This document shows positions 45,228 through 56,841 of a stretch of 64,000 nucleotides of DNA, piece after piece. The stretch is from Platynereis dumerilii (taxonomy: Eukaryota > Annelida > Polychaeta > Phyllodocida > Nereididae). The DNA is taken from assembly GCA_026936325.1 (NCBI GenBank), contig JAPTHN010000003.1, positions 40,502,011 to 40,566,010 on the forward strand, given 5' to 3'. Position 1 is the first letter of the stretch; each line of letters begins with the position of its first letter. A model generated the notes under the pieces. The model was not told the DNA's origin, searched no databases, and saw nothing but the letters and a program-made list of their open reading frames with translations. The translations under genes were made by a program, and so were the position numbers.

Positions 45228-47093
45228 CACAGTGTCCTTGAACAAAGTTTAGAGTTTAAAAAAATGTACAAAGAATCCGTCAACACAGCGTTGTAGTATG
45301 TGGTCTCAGCTTCGATTTGATGTAAAGATCAAAAAAATCTGTGTTAGGAAAATTTTGAAAAAATTTAGATTTAAAATTTTTAGTTTTTCACACCCTTGTT
45401 GCATACAAAATATCACTTAAGTATAGATATATCAAATGGCATTGCTGTGTTATTGAAACATCATAATTTACCTAGTTATACATTAAGTTATTCAATCAGG
45501 TTAAAAAAATACCAGAAATAGAATTTTATTTCCTATTTTCACATCTTTTCCAACGTTTAGGGGTATTGCAAACTCAGTGAATCTTGTAATGTGTCAAAAT
45601 TAAATATAAACACGGCCATTTCGGCTTTATTATTTCTTGAACCAAAGAAAAGCAGCAAATGAACTACCAGGGTGTGAGAAAAAGCCTTGTTAACTTCATT
45701 ATTGATGGAAATTGAGAGTTTTAACATTTCACCAGCCAGTGTTTTTCAAGTGGAATTCACAAAAACATCTGTAAAGTTATTAGAAAATAAAAAGTAGACA
45801 CATGTAGAAATACCTACTGCCAGCATCTGACAAGTGTATATCTTCACCACAGCTTTCCATATAAGTTGTATTTGATATCTAAGGAAATAATATTTTTTGA
45901 GAGAAATATTTCTTTAAATCAATAAAAAAAAAACATATGCAAGTGGGCTAATGGCAGAGATGGCTAGTTCCAAGTTTTATTACAATATCTCAGTTCATAT
46001 TGAAATATTAGTTGCAATTTATGGTCTTCTGAAGAATTTTAAGGGCTTTCTTGGCTTGCTTTACCCGTTTTTGCCAATTGTCAAGATTATTTCATGGAAT
46101 TTAATGATTGCTGACTTCCAAAATTCAGTTGTAGCTTGCCTTTGTGCAACCAATAGAGTATTAAACTATCAGTCAACAGATTCTCTTCCATGATCACATA
46201 GTTAATATTGGTTATATTTGAACTTTATAGATGGAATTAGGAGATATTATGATTTTAAAAAGTTAACTTCAAACCAGAAGCTCTGAAATAAATATTTATT
46301 GGCATTTATTTTTCTTTCGTGATATGAATGACAACACTCAAAAATGCATCCTATACATATTTTTATAGCCAATTCCCTGCATTAGTAATGTAAAATCTGA
46401 AACGAAAGTACTAAATTGAGACTTATGCACAATTGAAGAAATTCAATAAAATTCCCTCGGAAATTAAGACCCTAAACAAAAATTTCAAATTTAAGGAATG
46501 GACAATTGAGGCAATAATGTTTCTTCAGATTGTGATTAGAGGTTTTGATTTTGATATGAAGAGATACACTTTGAAAGTGTTGCAACATACATCTCAAAAT
46601 ATTGATATAGAAATGCTGTAAAAGCCCTAAATATGTATTATTATTGGCTATATTGCTACAGTGTTCTGCTGCTTAGCTAATGCAGTCGATGAATTAGGGA
46701 CATTATGCAGGTTCAGTTGATTGGACTCTACATGGGTTCAGAGAATGCAGATTATAGTCTAGCAAGTTTGTAACACCTTCAGAATGTGATATTCCTTGAA
46801 AAACCACTTAATCATAATTCTGAATTTGGTCCACAGTATATATAAGCACCAGGGTGGGAAAGAAAAGCATTTCTATGTTAAGATTTTCATATTCAACATT
46901 CTATATTGGATATTTTGTATGCAACAAGGGTGTGAAAAACTAAAAATTTTTAATTTCAATTTTCTCAAAATTTTCCCAACAGATTTTTTTGATCTTTACA
47001 TCAAATCGAAGCTGAGACCACATACTACAACGCTGTGCTGACAGATTCTTTGTACATTTTTTTAAACCCTAAACTTTATTCAAGGACACTGTG
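45228..47093. mobile_element. 1.9 kb element with ~190 bp terminal inverted repeats
   Basis: Left tip CACAGTGTCCTTGAACAAAG; right tip is the complement of CACAGTGTCCTTGAATAAAG. The arms run to about 45414 and from about 46912 (CCTTGTTGCATACAAAATAT on both). TCCG occurs on each side (45224-45227 and 47094-47097), a possible 4 bp target duplication, which would suit a Chapaev/CMC-type element. Two short frames inside (80 and 62 residues) show no transposase motif. Confidence 0.82.
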
Positions 47094-47112
47094 TCCGAGT
47101 TCCACTGTGGCC

Positions 47113-47346
47113 AGGGCCTCACTTGGCAAGGGGGGCCTCACAAAAAAATGAAAGAAAAGCTTGATAGTCAAGAACAAAAATGCATACACTTTTGGACGAC
47201 GCACAGAACCTTGATGATTTGAATGTAGACCACATTCGTCATATTATTCTTAATGTGTGATAAAGTCCCACCTCAGAGAGATGCCCTGGTTGGGCACTTT
47301 ACCCAATAAAAAAGGGGCCTCCTTCAAAATGGAGGCCCATTTGAAT
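47113..47346. mobile_element. Probable small MITE with GGGCCTC ends
   Basis: CAGGGCCTCACTTGGCAAGG at the left; AAAAGGGGCCTCC...ATGGAGGCCC at the right. The inverted match is short and the right tip is not clean. Confidence 0.4.
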
Positions 47347-49640
47347 CCACCATCAAGGACATTTTTGCTCAGTGAAAGAGAGTTTTGCATGTTATATGTC
47401 AAGATAGTTTAATATTTTTTGTATCCTGAATAAATCGAGGCCTGCTTGAACTACACCACATGCTGATCCACCTCAAATTGTGTCCCTTCTGGAAGCCAGC
47501 ATGAATTCATATTCTATTCTTATTTGGTTCTTACTAAATGCTTTGCAGAAAGTTTGAGCCAGCAAAAACTCACGACGAAGAGTTTCCTTTCATGTTTTTG
47601 GACTGCAACCATTTTTACAGAAAAATAAAATTGTATTCAATGGGCCTTTTGGATTATGTTAAATTCAGTAGACATCCAAGAAGATGAAAACTTTGACAGA
47701 TAGAGACAATAAAACAAACATGCTTTTCTTAACACTGATCTAAGATGCCAGACACTTTCTGCATGGGAATCTCCATATCTGCCCAATCACTGAAGAATCT
47801 GGAATAATATCATTTGTGGTACCATAAATGATATATTGCATGGAGACTTGCTGTCTGGACTATTAACATGTTCAGTTGCTCTTGCGCTCCTCCAGCCTAA
47901 TAGTCATTGCTATCATCGCATTTTTCCTTGATTTGTTGCAAACCCATTTCCAACTTCAGCTTACTTCCTTTTTCAGTTCCTTTGATCAAATATGCGGGTT
48001 TTCAATGACCAAAGATGCAATGGATTGGCAGATTTTGCAAAAGCAAAAACCCTTACATTGACTTATATATTAAGTCAAAGGGAGGTCCAACACAAAGGAT
48101 AGTCACACCCTCCCGGTAATATACCGGGGGCTCCTTATGTCAAGTGACACCTCATCACGTGACAACAACAGCACCTTGTTACGCTACAACTACAACCCCT
48201 CGTCATGTGACAACAAAATCCAAACTAAGAACTGAGGAAGGAGACTGGAAGGTCTCTGAAAACTCTTCGAGTCAAATTACGTTGTGAGTAAATTTATAGT
48301 TCCACTACAAGGATTGTCCTGTTTTTAGGAGCAGGAGAAAAATCAACAACAGTTGATTTCTTCATCTCAGCAGTTCTTTTCTTGATGAAATGATTGGAAA
48401 TGCAAATTTATGGTATCTGATCTGGTATGAAGAACCTTATTTCAATTTAATTTATGTCAAGTAGTTCCTTATGCAGAGCATACCCATGTGTTTTATGTGT
48501 ATGATTACATTGGACCTCTTCCCTTGACAGATTGAAGTCTGTATGAACTGAAACAGTCATTTGCAAGTCAAAGAATGAAAATTGTGTCAGCGATTATTGT
48601 GACAATGTCTATACACCAATTCAATCTTAAATCACATGTTAGTCAATGTTATAACCTTAAAGGAATCAGCATTATCCAGAATAACACCATTTGATAATCC
48701 ACTGAAAATATATCTTACACAAATATATAAGTGTTAAAAACAATTTGACATGCACTTGCATAAAAACCTGATAATTTATAAAACTATGACCTACACGGAA
48801 ATGATAGTAAATTTGAGAGATAATAATTATATTTTTCCACATAATATCAAATAGGTTGGTCTTAACCACCTAAAAACCTGAAATATGAGTCCTCCATGTC
48901 TATTTTACCTGAAATAGAAGTATTGCACATCTTTCTAGACCCGAAATTAAGACAGTTAGGCTGACTGATGCACGTTTTGGAGGCCATTTTGAATTCGGCC
49001 ATTTTCTCAAAATGCTCAAGGAAACGCTCTCGTTACCCGCCATTTATGTTATACGAAGGGTCTAAGGACCCCAAATTCATTGAGAAAAAACTTTTCCGTC
49101 GGGGTAGGGTATAACACTCTGGTTACCTGACTAATAACAGAATCAAAAAGTCTGCCATCTTGGACACCATCTTGAATTTCTGATTACATAATAACTTTTT
49201 CTAGTTCATTCTATGGTCTTGAGAATTAAATCCATGACACTTTGATTGCATTTGTAGCATATTTTGAGCCAAAAAAATGGTAAAATCGCTCAGGTCAGCC
49301 ATCTTGGACGCCATCTTGAATTCCCAAGGTGCCAATGGGAGGATTTTAAGGGACTTTTAGTATGTAATTCTAGACAATTTTCTGAACGTTTCCTGAAAAT
49401 TTCAGCTTGTTACTAATTTGTTCCAGGTGCATGCCAATATGGAGCTAATGCTACTGGACTATATATATACGTCTGGCTTTCATACATTCGTTTTTATTAC
49501 TTTGTTTTTGTTATCATGTCAACTGATTTATCTATGATAACTTATTTCATCATTGTTTTATTTAATCACTTTGTTAAAATTCGGTTGCACTAGTTTTTTA
49601 AAACTAATGTTGTGTTATATTATATAGAGTCCTGCACGGT
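47347..49640. other. Intergenic; GCCATCTTGGA repeats near the end
   Basis: No gene. Sequences around 48960-49330 contain GGCCATTTTGAAT, GCCATCTTGGACACCATCTT and a second copy GCCATCTTGGACGCCATCTT, related to the 28035-28490 repeat and to the arms at 39390 and 42770. Confidence 0.45.
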
Positions 49641-49865
49641 CGTCCAAAAGCATGACCGCCCCGCCCCGCAATGGACTATCCTTGGCCGTGACTGCACCGC
49701 CCCGAGCTGCTGAAAAGCTGACCACGACCGAGATCGTACTGCCCTCTGAGGGTCTCAACCTGACCGCGACCGCCCTGCACCGCATGTAGTCAAGAAAATT
49801 TTGACCTTACCGCCCCGCGGGCTGTGGTCCTCGCAGGCGACCGCATTGCGGTCTGACCGCGCATT
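49640..49865. repeat. GACCGC-rich low-complexity patch
   Basis: Multiple GACCGCCCCGC / GACCGCGACCG words (seven or more) in about 220 bp, at over 55% GC within AT-rich DNA. Looks like a degenerate tandem repeat, probably the inside of a mobile element; no clear ends. Confidence 0.55.
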
Positions 49866-50430
49866 ATTATATATATACCGAATTCAAATAAATTTTGTCT
49901 CTGTCTACTTTTTAAACAAGGATTACATTGTAGAATGAGTGTCTTCCACGGCTGCTTGCTTGCCCCTACTGCAGCTTGAGCAATTTAATTGGTTGACAGT
50001 TGACAATAGATTGCTGTAATTTCAGCAATCAGCTGTGTAATTACTTGTGCAATGTGCATCCGCCAATTCCAAGTTCCTGCAGACATAAAATCAGTAAGGA
50101 GCAACATGTCATGAGTGAGTTAAGCGGATGCAACAAATTGTCATTCGTTTCTTGAACCTAACATTGCAGAGCTTCTGCCGCTTTTTATTATTTGAAATGC
50201 CTTCGGCAAGGAAGTCAACAGCATATTAGAATTAGAATTTTGAGCCAATTATGGAAACATCCGACTAAATGATCAAGTAAAGGCAGAAGCTGAACTTCAA
50301 TGTTTTATAATGCACTGCTCATGGTTGTCCAGTGTCCACGTTCGACAATCGAAATATATGGTGGCATAACACATGGTTCGCAAACTTTAATTCACAATTT
50401 TATAAATGACAAATGTTCACAAGTAGCAGT

Positions 50431-50582
50431 CAGGGGCGGATCCAGAAAATGTAGGACGGGGGGGTTTACGAATGAAAATGTACTAGAAATATCCAGATTT
50501 TTTGTTTTTTTGCATTAAAATGTACCGGCCAAAGGCGGGGGGGTTGAACACCCTAAACCCCCCCCCCCTGGATCCGCTACTG
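50431..50582. mobile_element. 152 bp hAT-like MITE (GGATCCAG ends)
   Basis: CAGGGGCGGATCCAG at the left and CTGGATCCGCTACTG at the right, with poly-G/poly-C runs just inside. A second GTGGATCCAGAC start lies immediately after, so a partial copy follows. No clean 8 bp duplication. Confidence 0.8.
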
Positions 50583-50609
50583 GCAGTGGGTGGATCCAGA
50601 CATGGTAGT

Positions 50610-51534
50610 CTAGGGGGGCTATCATTGTTTGGGCAGTAACGAGTTAAATGAGAACAGGTCCACATTATAGATAGTGACGTTGGGTATATTGTCAAGTAGT
50701 TTCACGTTCCTATCTTTTACAGGTTTGGAGACATTTTGAGTTACGTCCATGCTCGTCTCACTGTGCCCCATGGGCGGGGCACAGTGAGACAGCAGACGGG
50801 GCACAGTGAGACAGGCATCTGCTGCCATAACCGCCTATCCTCTGGACCTGCAGAATCGTTCTATCAATTGTTGCTATAAAAACTACTATACTCTAGTAAA
50901 ATCAGGTGGCTAGGTGATTTTTTAGGTCCTTTTTTTAGCATGTTTCAAAACTTCATTTTCACAGCACACGTGCACGACTTATTTAACCTGCCGCACCTGT
51001 TACATACTAATAAAAATTCTTTCTGATGCTTCCCTTTGGATCTGACTCACTAAATCAGTAGTTTATAGCACGGAATTTTGTTTTTAATAATGACTTGTGA
51101 GCTATGCATTACATTCAGGTCGTTTTGAATGTATTTTGTGATGTCTCATTGTGCCCCACCTCAAACTGTCTCACTGTGCTCCATGCAGCTCTCTTTATAA
51201 AAATTTTTGAATCTTGCGGACTGGATGCCTGCATTGTTGTTCATCATCTCACTAAACTAAGACAAATAATCAAGGTTTGAAACCCTGTCAATTGATTTGC
51301 AATATACCATTTTTCTTGGGAATTATAACTAAAAGATGTTTAGCAAAATTATTTACTTTTACAGGCTAAAAACCAAAATATTGAAATTCCACTCTCGATA
51401 TGCTCTGTAGGCATTCAGGATATGGGACAGTCTCTCATTAACTTACTTTTTGTACTATACAAAAGAGGGTTGATCTGTAAACAGTACCAGCTTTGTCTCA
51501 CTGTGCCTGCCGTCTCACTGTGCCCCGCTCTCCC
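50610..51534. mobile_element. CACAGTGAGAC-word element, opposite orientation, left end damaged
   Basis: Reverse complement of 59567-60544 through most of its length (TATAGATAGTGACGTTGGGT, TGGATCTGACTCACTAAATC-like, ACTATACAAAAGAGGGTTGA). Right end GTCTCACTGTGCCCCGCTCTCCCC next to TA; the left tip is lost or altered (GGGGGGCTATCATTGTTTGG). Carries the same groups of words: three near 50757-50813, two near 51143-51181, two at 51496-51524. Confidence 0.85.
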
Positions 51535-51643
51535 CTATACTCTGCAGTGCACATATGCTGTCCTCAAACATAGATTTTTCATAAATTGCTTTCCCCACAA
51601 GAGCAAACAAAAAAATTACAGATCATTTCCTAAGTTTTGCATG

Positions 51644-52022
51644 TATATATTTTTCATTATTTGGCATGTTCACGAATTCGTGAAGGTGTAAAAACGAGCA
51701 TGTACGAATTTGTGGACATGAAAAAAGGAGCATAGGTGCTCGTGTACATGTGATAACTAACACTTGTGTATGTGCTTTATTATTCATTCGTGTATCTGCT
51801 AACACTAACATTCGTGGAAGTGCTGTATCATTAGGGTTTAGTGTTAAAATTAGGTTTAGAGTTAGTTTTAGCCAAGTTTAAGGTTGCAATGTTCGTTTTT
51901 GCACCTACACAAATTCGTGAATTGCAATATTTCACACTTACACGAATGCCAAATTCGGGTATATGTTCATTTTTGCAGGTATACAAATTCGTGTACATGT
52001 CAAATAGTGAAAAATATATACC
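51644..52022. mobile_element. ACGAATTCGTG-type inverted-repeat MITE
   Basis: About 380 bp with inverted ends: ATATATTTTTCATTATTTGG at the left, and the complement of ATATATTTTTCACTATTTGA at the right. Inside, the motif CACGAATT/AATTCGTG recurs around eight times on both strands, spaced by 15-40 bp. No coding capacity. The uninterrupted relative of 6690-7614. Confidence 0.8.
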
Positions 52023-52842
52023 TCAGTTTTGTGCACTAAAACCTTGTCCATACGTCTCTCGAAACACATTTTTCTTCTGATTGTAATTAATTTTTGCCTC
52101 GAAAGAATATCGATTCTCAATGAAATTTGATAACTTATTCCTATGTTCAGTGTGATGAGGGATTCGCTCATGGAAGTTCTGCGTATAAAGGCATACCACG
52201 AGCAGACTTTAGACATTTATTTGAATTTCAAAATTAGGTGGGATTAGATTTCTTGCCACGCAAATGGCATATCTTGCAGGGCAACTTACGATTTTTTAAT
52301 AATACACTTATTAAAAATTCACCATCTGGTTTAATGGTTTGTCAATGTTTTCAATAATAATATTTTTAATATTTCCAAATTTTCGGGGCAAGGAAGCTCC
52401 CCCCCCCCCCCCGATCCTCATCAACATGTGTCAGGTGTATTAATTCCTGTTTGGTTAGTCATGATTTGATTTTCAGCTGACTCCTGGGTCTACTTTGATT
52501 TGAAATATAGACACTAGTTAATAGCTGATAATTGGAAATCGGAACCTTTGTTTTTTTTTTTGCTAAAAATTGCCCAAAATCATTGAAAAAACTAAAATTG
52601 AGCGATCAAAAAATTGTTGCAGGCGAATTGTAATAATTATTAATCTGAGGCCTATATAACACAAAATACTTTAAGCACAAAATCTGCATAAATTTGAGGT
52701 CTCAGCTTCTGGCATTATGTTGAGCATTGCGCACATGTTTAAGAAGATTAAGAAATTAATGATATTTAGCACTCAAAGATTTGTTTATTTCAGACTAGGA
52801 GGCTAATTGAACTTTTTTGAAAAGTGCAAATTATTTTTTACT
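52023..52842. other. Intergenic, nothing recognised
   Basis: AT-rich; poly-C run of 14 at ~52399; no exon or repeat structure. Confidence 0.5.
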
Positions 52843-52844
52843 TA

Positions 52845-53248
52845 CAGTCAGACCAGAAATTATTCAGACACTTGCTGTTTTATTTTGAAGGAATTACAAA
52901 GCAAGCAATGAAACATGCAATTGAAATCATCCTTTGTATCAAATGTAGCATGTCCAAAACAAATTTATTGCAAATTGAGACAAAATCAGATGAAAATAGC
53001 TACTTTTAACGATTTCAGGAACCAAAAATTATTCAGACACTTTTGCAAAGTTGTAGTAATTTTTGGTTCATCAAGTCAACAAAAGTGGCTTTTTAACCAG
53101 ATTTCTTGCCAATTTGCACTAAATTTGTTTTCCGCAGGTTACAGGTAATGCCATGGATGTTTTCAATTGTATGTTTCATCACTTAGTTTGTAATCACTTC
53201 AAAAAAATAACAAAACAGCAAGCGTGTGAATAATTTTTGGTCTGATTG
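52845..53248. mobile_element. Tc1/mariner-like MITE, 404 bp
   Basis: Left CAGTCAGACCAGAAATTATT, right the complement of CAATCAGACCAAAAATTATT; TA on both sides (52843-52844, 53249-53250). An internal repeat of the end motif (CCAAAAATTATTCAGACACT) at ~53022 suggests a second transposase-binding site. No transposase frame. Confidence 0.87.
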
Positions 53249-53370
53249 TACAATCTACTCACAAGTTGGCAGGTATGTGCATATGAATGAGAATTACCAG
53301 CCATCTCATTTAATTCACAAGCTATCTCTGACAATTTCAGCTCTATTTTACCTCCATTGATCTCAGGTAA

Positions 53371-54813
53371 GTGTTTCCAATGAGAACGAGAATTCTCCAG
53401 AAGTCTCGAGATTTAATGACTCGCTGAGCGAGTCTCGAGAATTGAAATGTTGATCATTGTTTGACATGGTTTTCATGTGTTTTATGTTTATAAGTACTTG
53501 CTCCATAATGTTGTTCAATTTAAATAAGTCTTGATGATAATCCTCATTGTACTATACCTGATAAACCCCATTGTACCCCTGATAAATGCTGAAGTTGAAC
53601 TTGTACAAAATGTTTTAAAATTGTATAATATTCGCGAAGCGAATTGAGCACAAGAGTGGTTTAAAAAATCTGTGCAGTGATGGTCTCAACATCAATGGTC
53701 GACAGCAGGAAATTAGGTCAAGTGGGTCCAGCTTCTTATCAATGATTTAGTTTCGAATTTAACAATTTCCCCCAGTAGTATTCCCTGTACCTGTAGTTTA
53801 TATGGAATAGATAATTATTAGTCTTGACAAGATAAATTCAATTATTAACATATGATTAATTTCATTTAAAAACAGACAACAAGAAAACATAACAAAATTA
53901 AAGTTACATAATCTTTGTCAACTGATGATTATGTAACAGTGAGTAATTAATCTACATGAAAATAATGTTATTGTGTTTTTATTACTATTATACTATTATG
54001 TAACTAGATGTACCCATGATTTGGGAAGGACTATAATGGGGAAAAATTAACCCCCCCCCCCGTACCTGCATGGGCAGCTGGCCCCGTGTTGCATGCTGAC
54101 CATTTGAAATAGCATTTGAGTAATAATTGTAATATAAGTAAAGATTGGTGGTAGAGGAATTGAAGTTACAAATGCACTGCCATATGTATTGGTGTAAGGT
54201 ACAGGCAAGTGTGTCAAGTGTGTGGATGTTTTTGGCGGGAAGGCAGACGGTGGCGCCAGCCCTAAACGTGAGCAATAGTGGAACTACGATGGAGATGCAT
54301 GCGCCCCTGGTGGGGAAAAACAGTAGAGGCAGAAAACGTAAATAAGGGAGCTGTTTCACTGTTATTTGCTGTTATGAGAAGGACAGGATAGATCAATATG
54401 GATAGGTGGACAGTTTAGGAGAGTGGCATTGCTCGGGGAGAAGTTTTTAGCTGTTGCAGGTTTGAGCATGTGACCCATGATTTTTGCATCTTATACCCGG
54501 CAGGGATATGTATGTAACACTGTAAGTCCAACAAAAACTTTTGAGTGCTGCACAAAATTCGTGGCTGTGCCATTTACATATTATCTTGATGTTTAGCTGT
54601 GATTTATAGGAAACAAAACACACAGACTAGCATTAAAACTACAAAAGATATTATAAAAGCCAAAAAGTATGATCCATTGCATGATCACATCTCTCTGTTA
54701 TATCATTGTGCTTGTGGAAGGACAGTGTCCTAGATTTCTTGAGAAATTCTCGATTCTCATGCACTAGACCATGACCATTCTCGAGAGTCATGAGCGGGAC
54801 TCGTTGGAAACAC
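53371..54813. mobile_element. 1.4 kb element with AGTGTTTCCAA ends
   Basis: Left AGTGTTTCCAATGAGAACGA, right the complement of AGTGTTTCCAACGAGTCCCG. Near each end are GAGAATTCTC / TCTCGAGAATT words. This type of tip is common in hAT (Charlie-like) elements. A clear target duplication was not found. The interior frame at 53988-54359 (123 residues, minus) has no recognisable domain. Confidence 0.6.
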
Positions 54814-56748
54814 TATATCAGACTACTGTACATCATTAGGTCATTTAACAAATTTTAGAATATTGTGCATAATTATTCAAATAACAACTAAAACTAATGT
54901 TCTTACAACTAATTTTACACTATCATGATTATATTGATATTGATTAATAGAAATAGATGACATAGTGTAACGCTTAATGAATTATATTTTCAAACAGGGG
55001 CGTAGTCAGGAACCAGTTAAGGGGGGTGAGTTTATTCCAGATGACCTAGGCGAGGCCAGAGGTTCAGGGGCTGCTTTAGGCCCCCAGAAGCCAATGGATT
55101 TTACACTGCTGGATATTGATTATGAACAGTTTTAATGTCACTTTTCTTTCATGGAAGGTCTGGTATAAAAAGCTAAAATGCTCGGTTTTTCAAGACTTTT
55201 CATAATACAAACATGTGATAGTCTCTTCGCCATGATCAGGATAAGACAGATTGGAGGTATTATCAAGTCACTCGGGATAGGAATCTCTTATATTGGGTTC
55301 TGCGCATGATTGGGAAAACAGTACTAGAGATTCCTGTAACAATCACATAAATGCCCATTACACATCAGTCCCTAAATACTAAATACATGTGGATACGCAA
55401 GGAAGTGGTTTTTGGATCTAAATCCATAGATTTAAAAACTTCATCTAAGACTTCGGGTATTAAAATGACCAAAATTCTCCTGTAGTCAGACATGCTACCT
55501 ATTATGGTTTGTCTTTTGGCAAAGTGTAAGAATGAAAAAATAGTCTCCCAAAAGAAAATACCATAAATTTAAAAGACAATTCTTTTAAACAAAAGTGGCG
55601 ATTAAAAGGAACAATTTACAGGCCCAGCAAGACTTTATTTTCCATTATATTTGCATCAAAACAGACCAGCGGAAATTTTCACTGCTTTATATTCTTGACC
55701 AATTAGAGTACTTTGTTACCTGGTAAAATATACAATTACAGTATAAGTAGAAAAAGATGGAATTATGTGAAGAATAGATTTGATCTAAAGGAATGAATCG
55801 GAACAATTTTCCAAATTTTTGTAAAATTTGCGGTCATTGCCCCCTAAATATTGGTGTGACGTCAAGGAAAACCCGTGAACAAACATTTTGTGATGAAAAT
55901 ATAATTTCAAAGAAAATCTTTTTCAAAAAAATGAGCATAACAGTCATCTACTATAGCCTATAGGCCACCGATAGGCCCACTTGCCTGATTTTCATCATCC
56001 AGATTTCATGCAGTTACCATCCTCCCGACTTCAAGTGCATGAAATCATGTGCTCAAATTTTCGGAGTCCTTGCCCTTGTTTTAACGGTATTCCAATATAT
56101 TTTTTTTGGAGGGGGAGCCCTGGGCGTCCTGTAGCCAACCTTCCCTGCCAGTACGTTGATGGATTTCACTGGCTTCAGGGTAGCCTGCTGAATAGCAGAG
56201 GGTATGCTGTGGTGCACTGGCGCGCAGCCTATGTTTAGTAGTTAGTGTGAGTGATAATTAGTGAATTGGTCGAACAATATTTGGTGTGTGCCCAAATGCC
56301 ATATATCATCACTTATTACTTACTGCTGATATTTGTGAGTGACTATAATCCTTTGGTCATACTGTAGTTGTACACCAATTTACCTTTTTTAAGGAAAATG
56401 CCTCCAGTTTGCTGTTTTTGATTCATTTTCCAAATCATATTGATTCATATTGCAGCCATCAAAAGTTTTATATGACTCAAGAGATCAATATAGCTTGCCC
56501 ATTGATTATTTATCGTGTGTTTTCCCAGTCAGAGCACTGAGAGCAATGCAATAATTGAGGAAGTTTTTTTCTGAAGTTATGAACTGGGTTCCTGTCATGC
56601 TTGGATACATTTACGATTTATATACCTGAGGAATAATTCTCATTATATCAGACATGTCGGAATGTGACAGTCGTTCATGAACTCTTGTGTCCTATTAAAT
56701 CATTTATTTCACCTGCATTTATGGATTAGCTACACTCCCGGAGGTAAA
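54814..56748. other. Upstream flank of the TMEM45-like gene
   Basis: A hAT-type left end (CAGGGGCGTAGTCAGG at 54995) without a matching right end; otherwise AT-rich. Transcription start and any 5' UTR exon were not identified. The GC-richer piece at 56100-56235 (open in one frame, …GSPGRPVANLPCQYVDGFHW…) is a possible untranslated exon, but without support. Confidence 0.4.
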
Positions 56749-56841
56749 ATGGGTAACTTCACAGGCCACATGGATGAGGCCATAGTTTTCTACATGTTAT
56801 GCTTATGGTGGATGTACAGAGGTTTTACTGGATACATACGG
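56749..56841 (+). CDS. TMEM45-like: TMEM45-like exon 1 (start codon, first membrane segment)
   Basis: Codons 1-31, ending in a full codon (CGG) before the donor GTGAGT. It encodes MGNFTGHMDEAIVFYMLCLW and the start of the first membrane segment. The reading frame is open back to about 56677, but the homologous start is the ATG at 56749. An AG at 56728-56729 could be the acceptor if a separate 5' UTR exon exists; none could be identified upstream. The first intron (56842-60592, 3.75 kb) is the longest. Confidence 0.9.
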
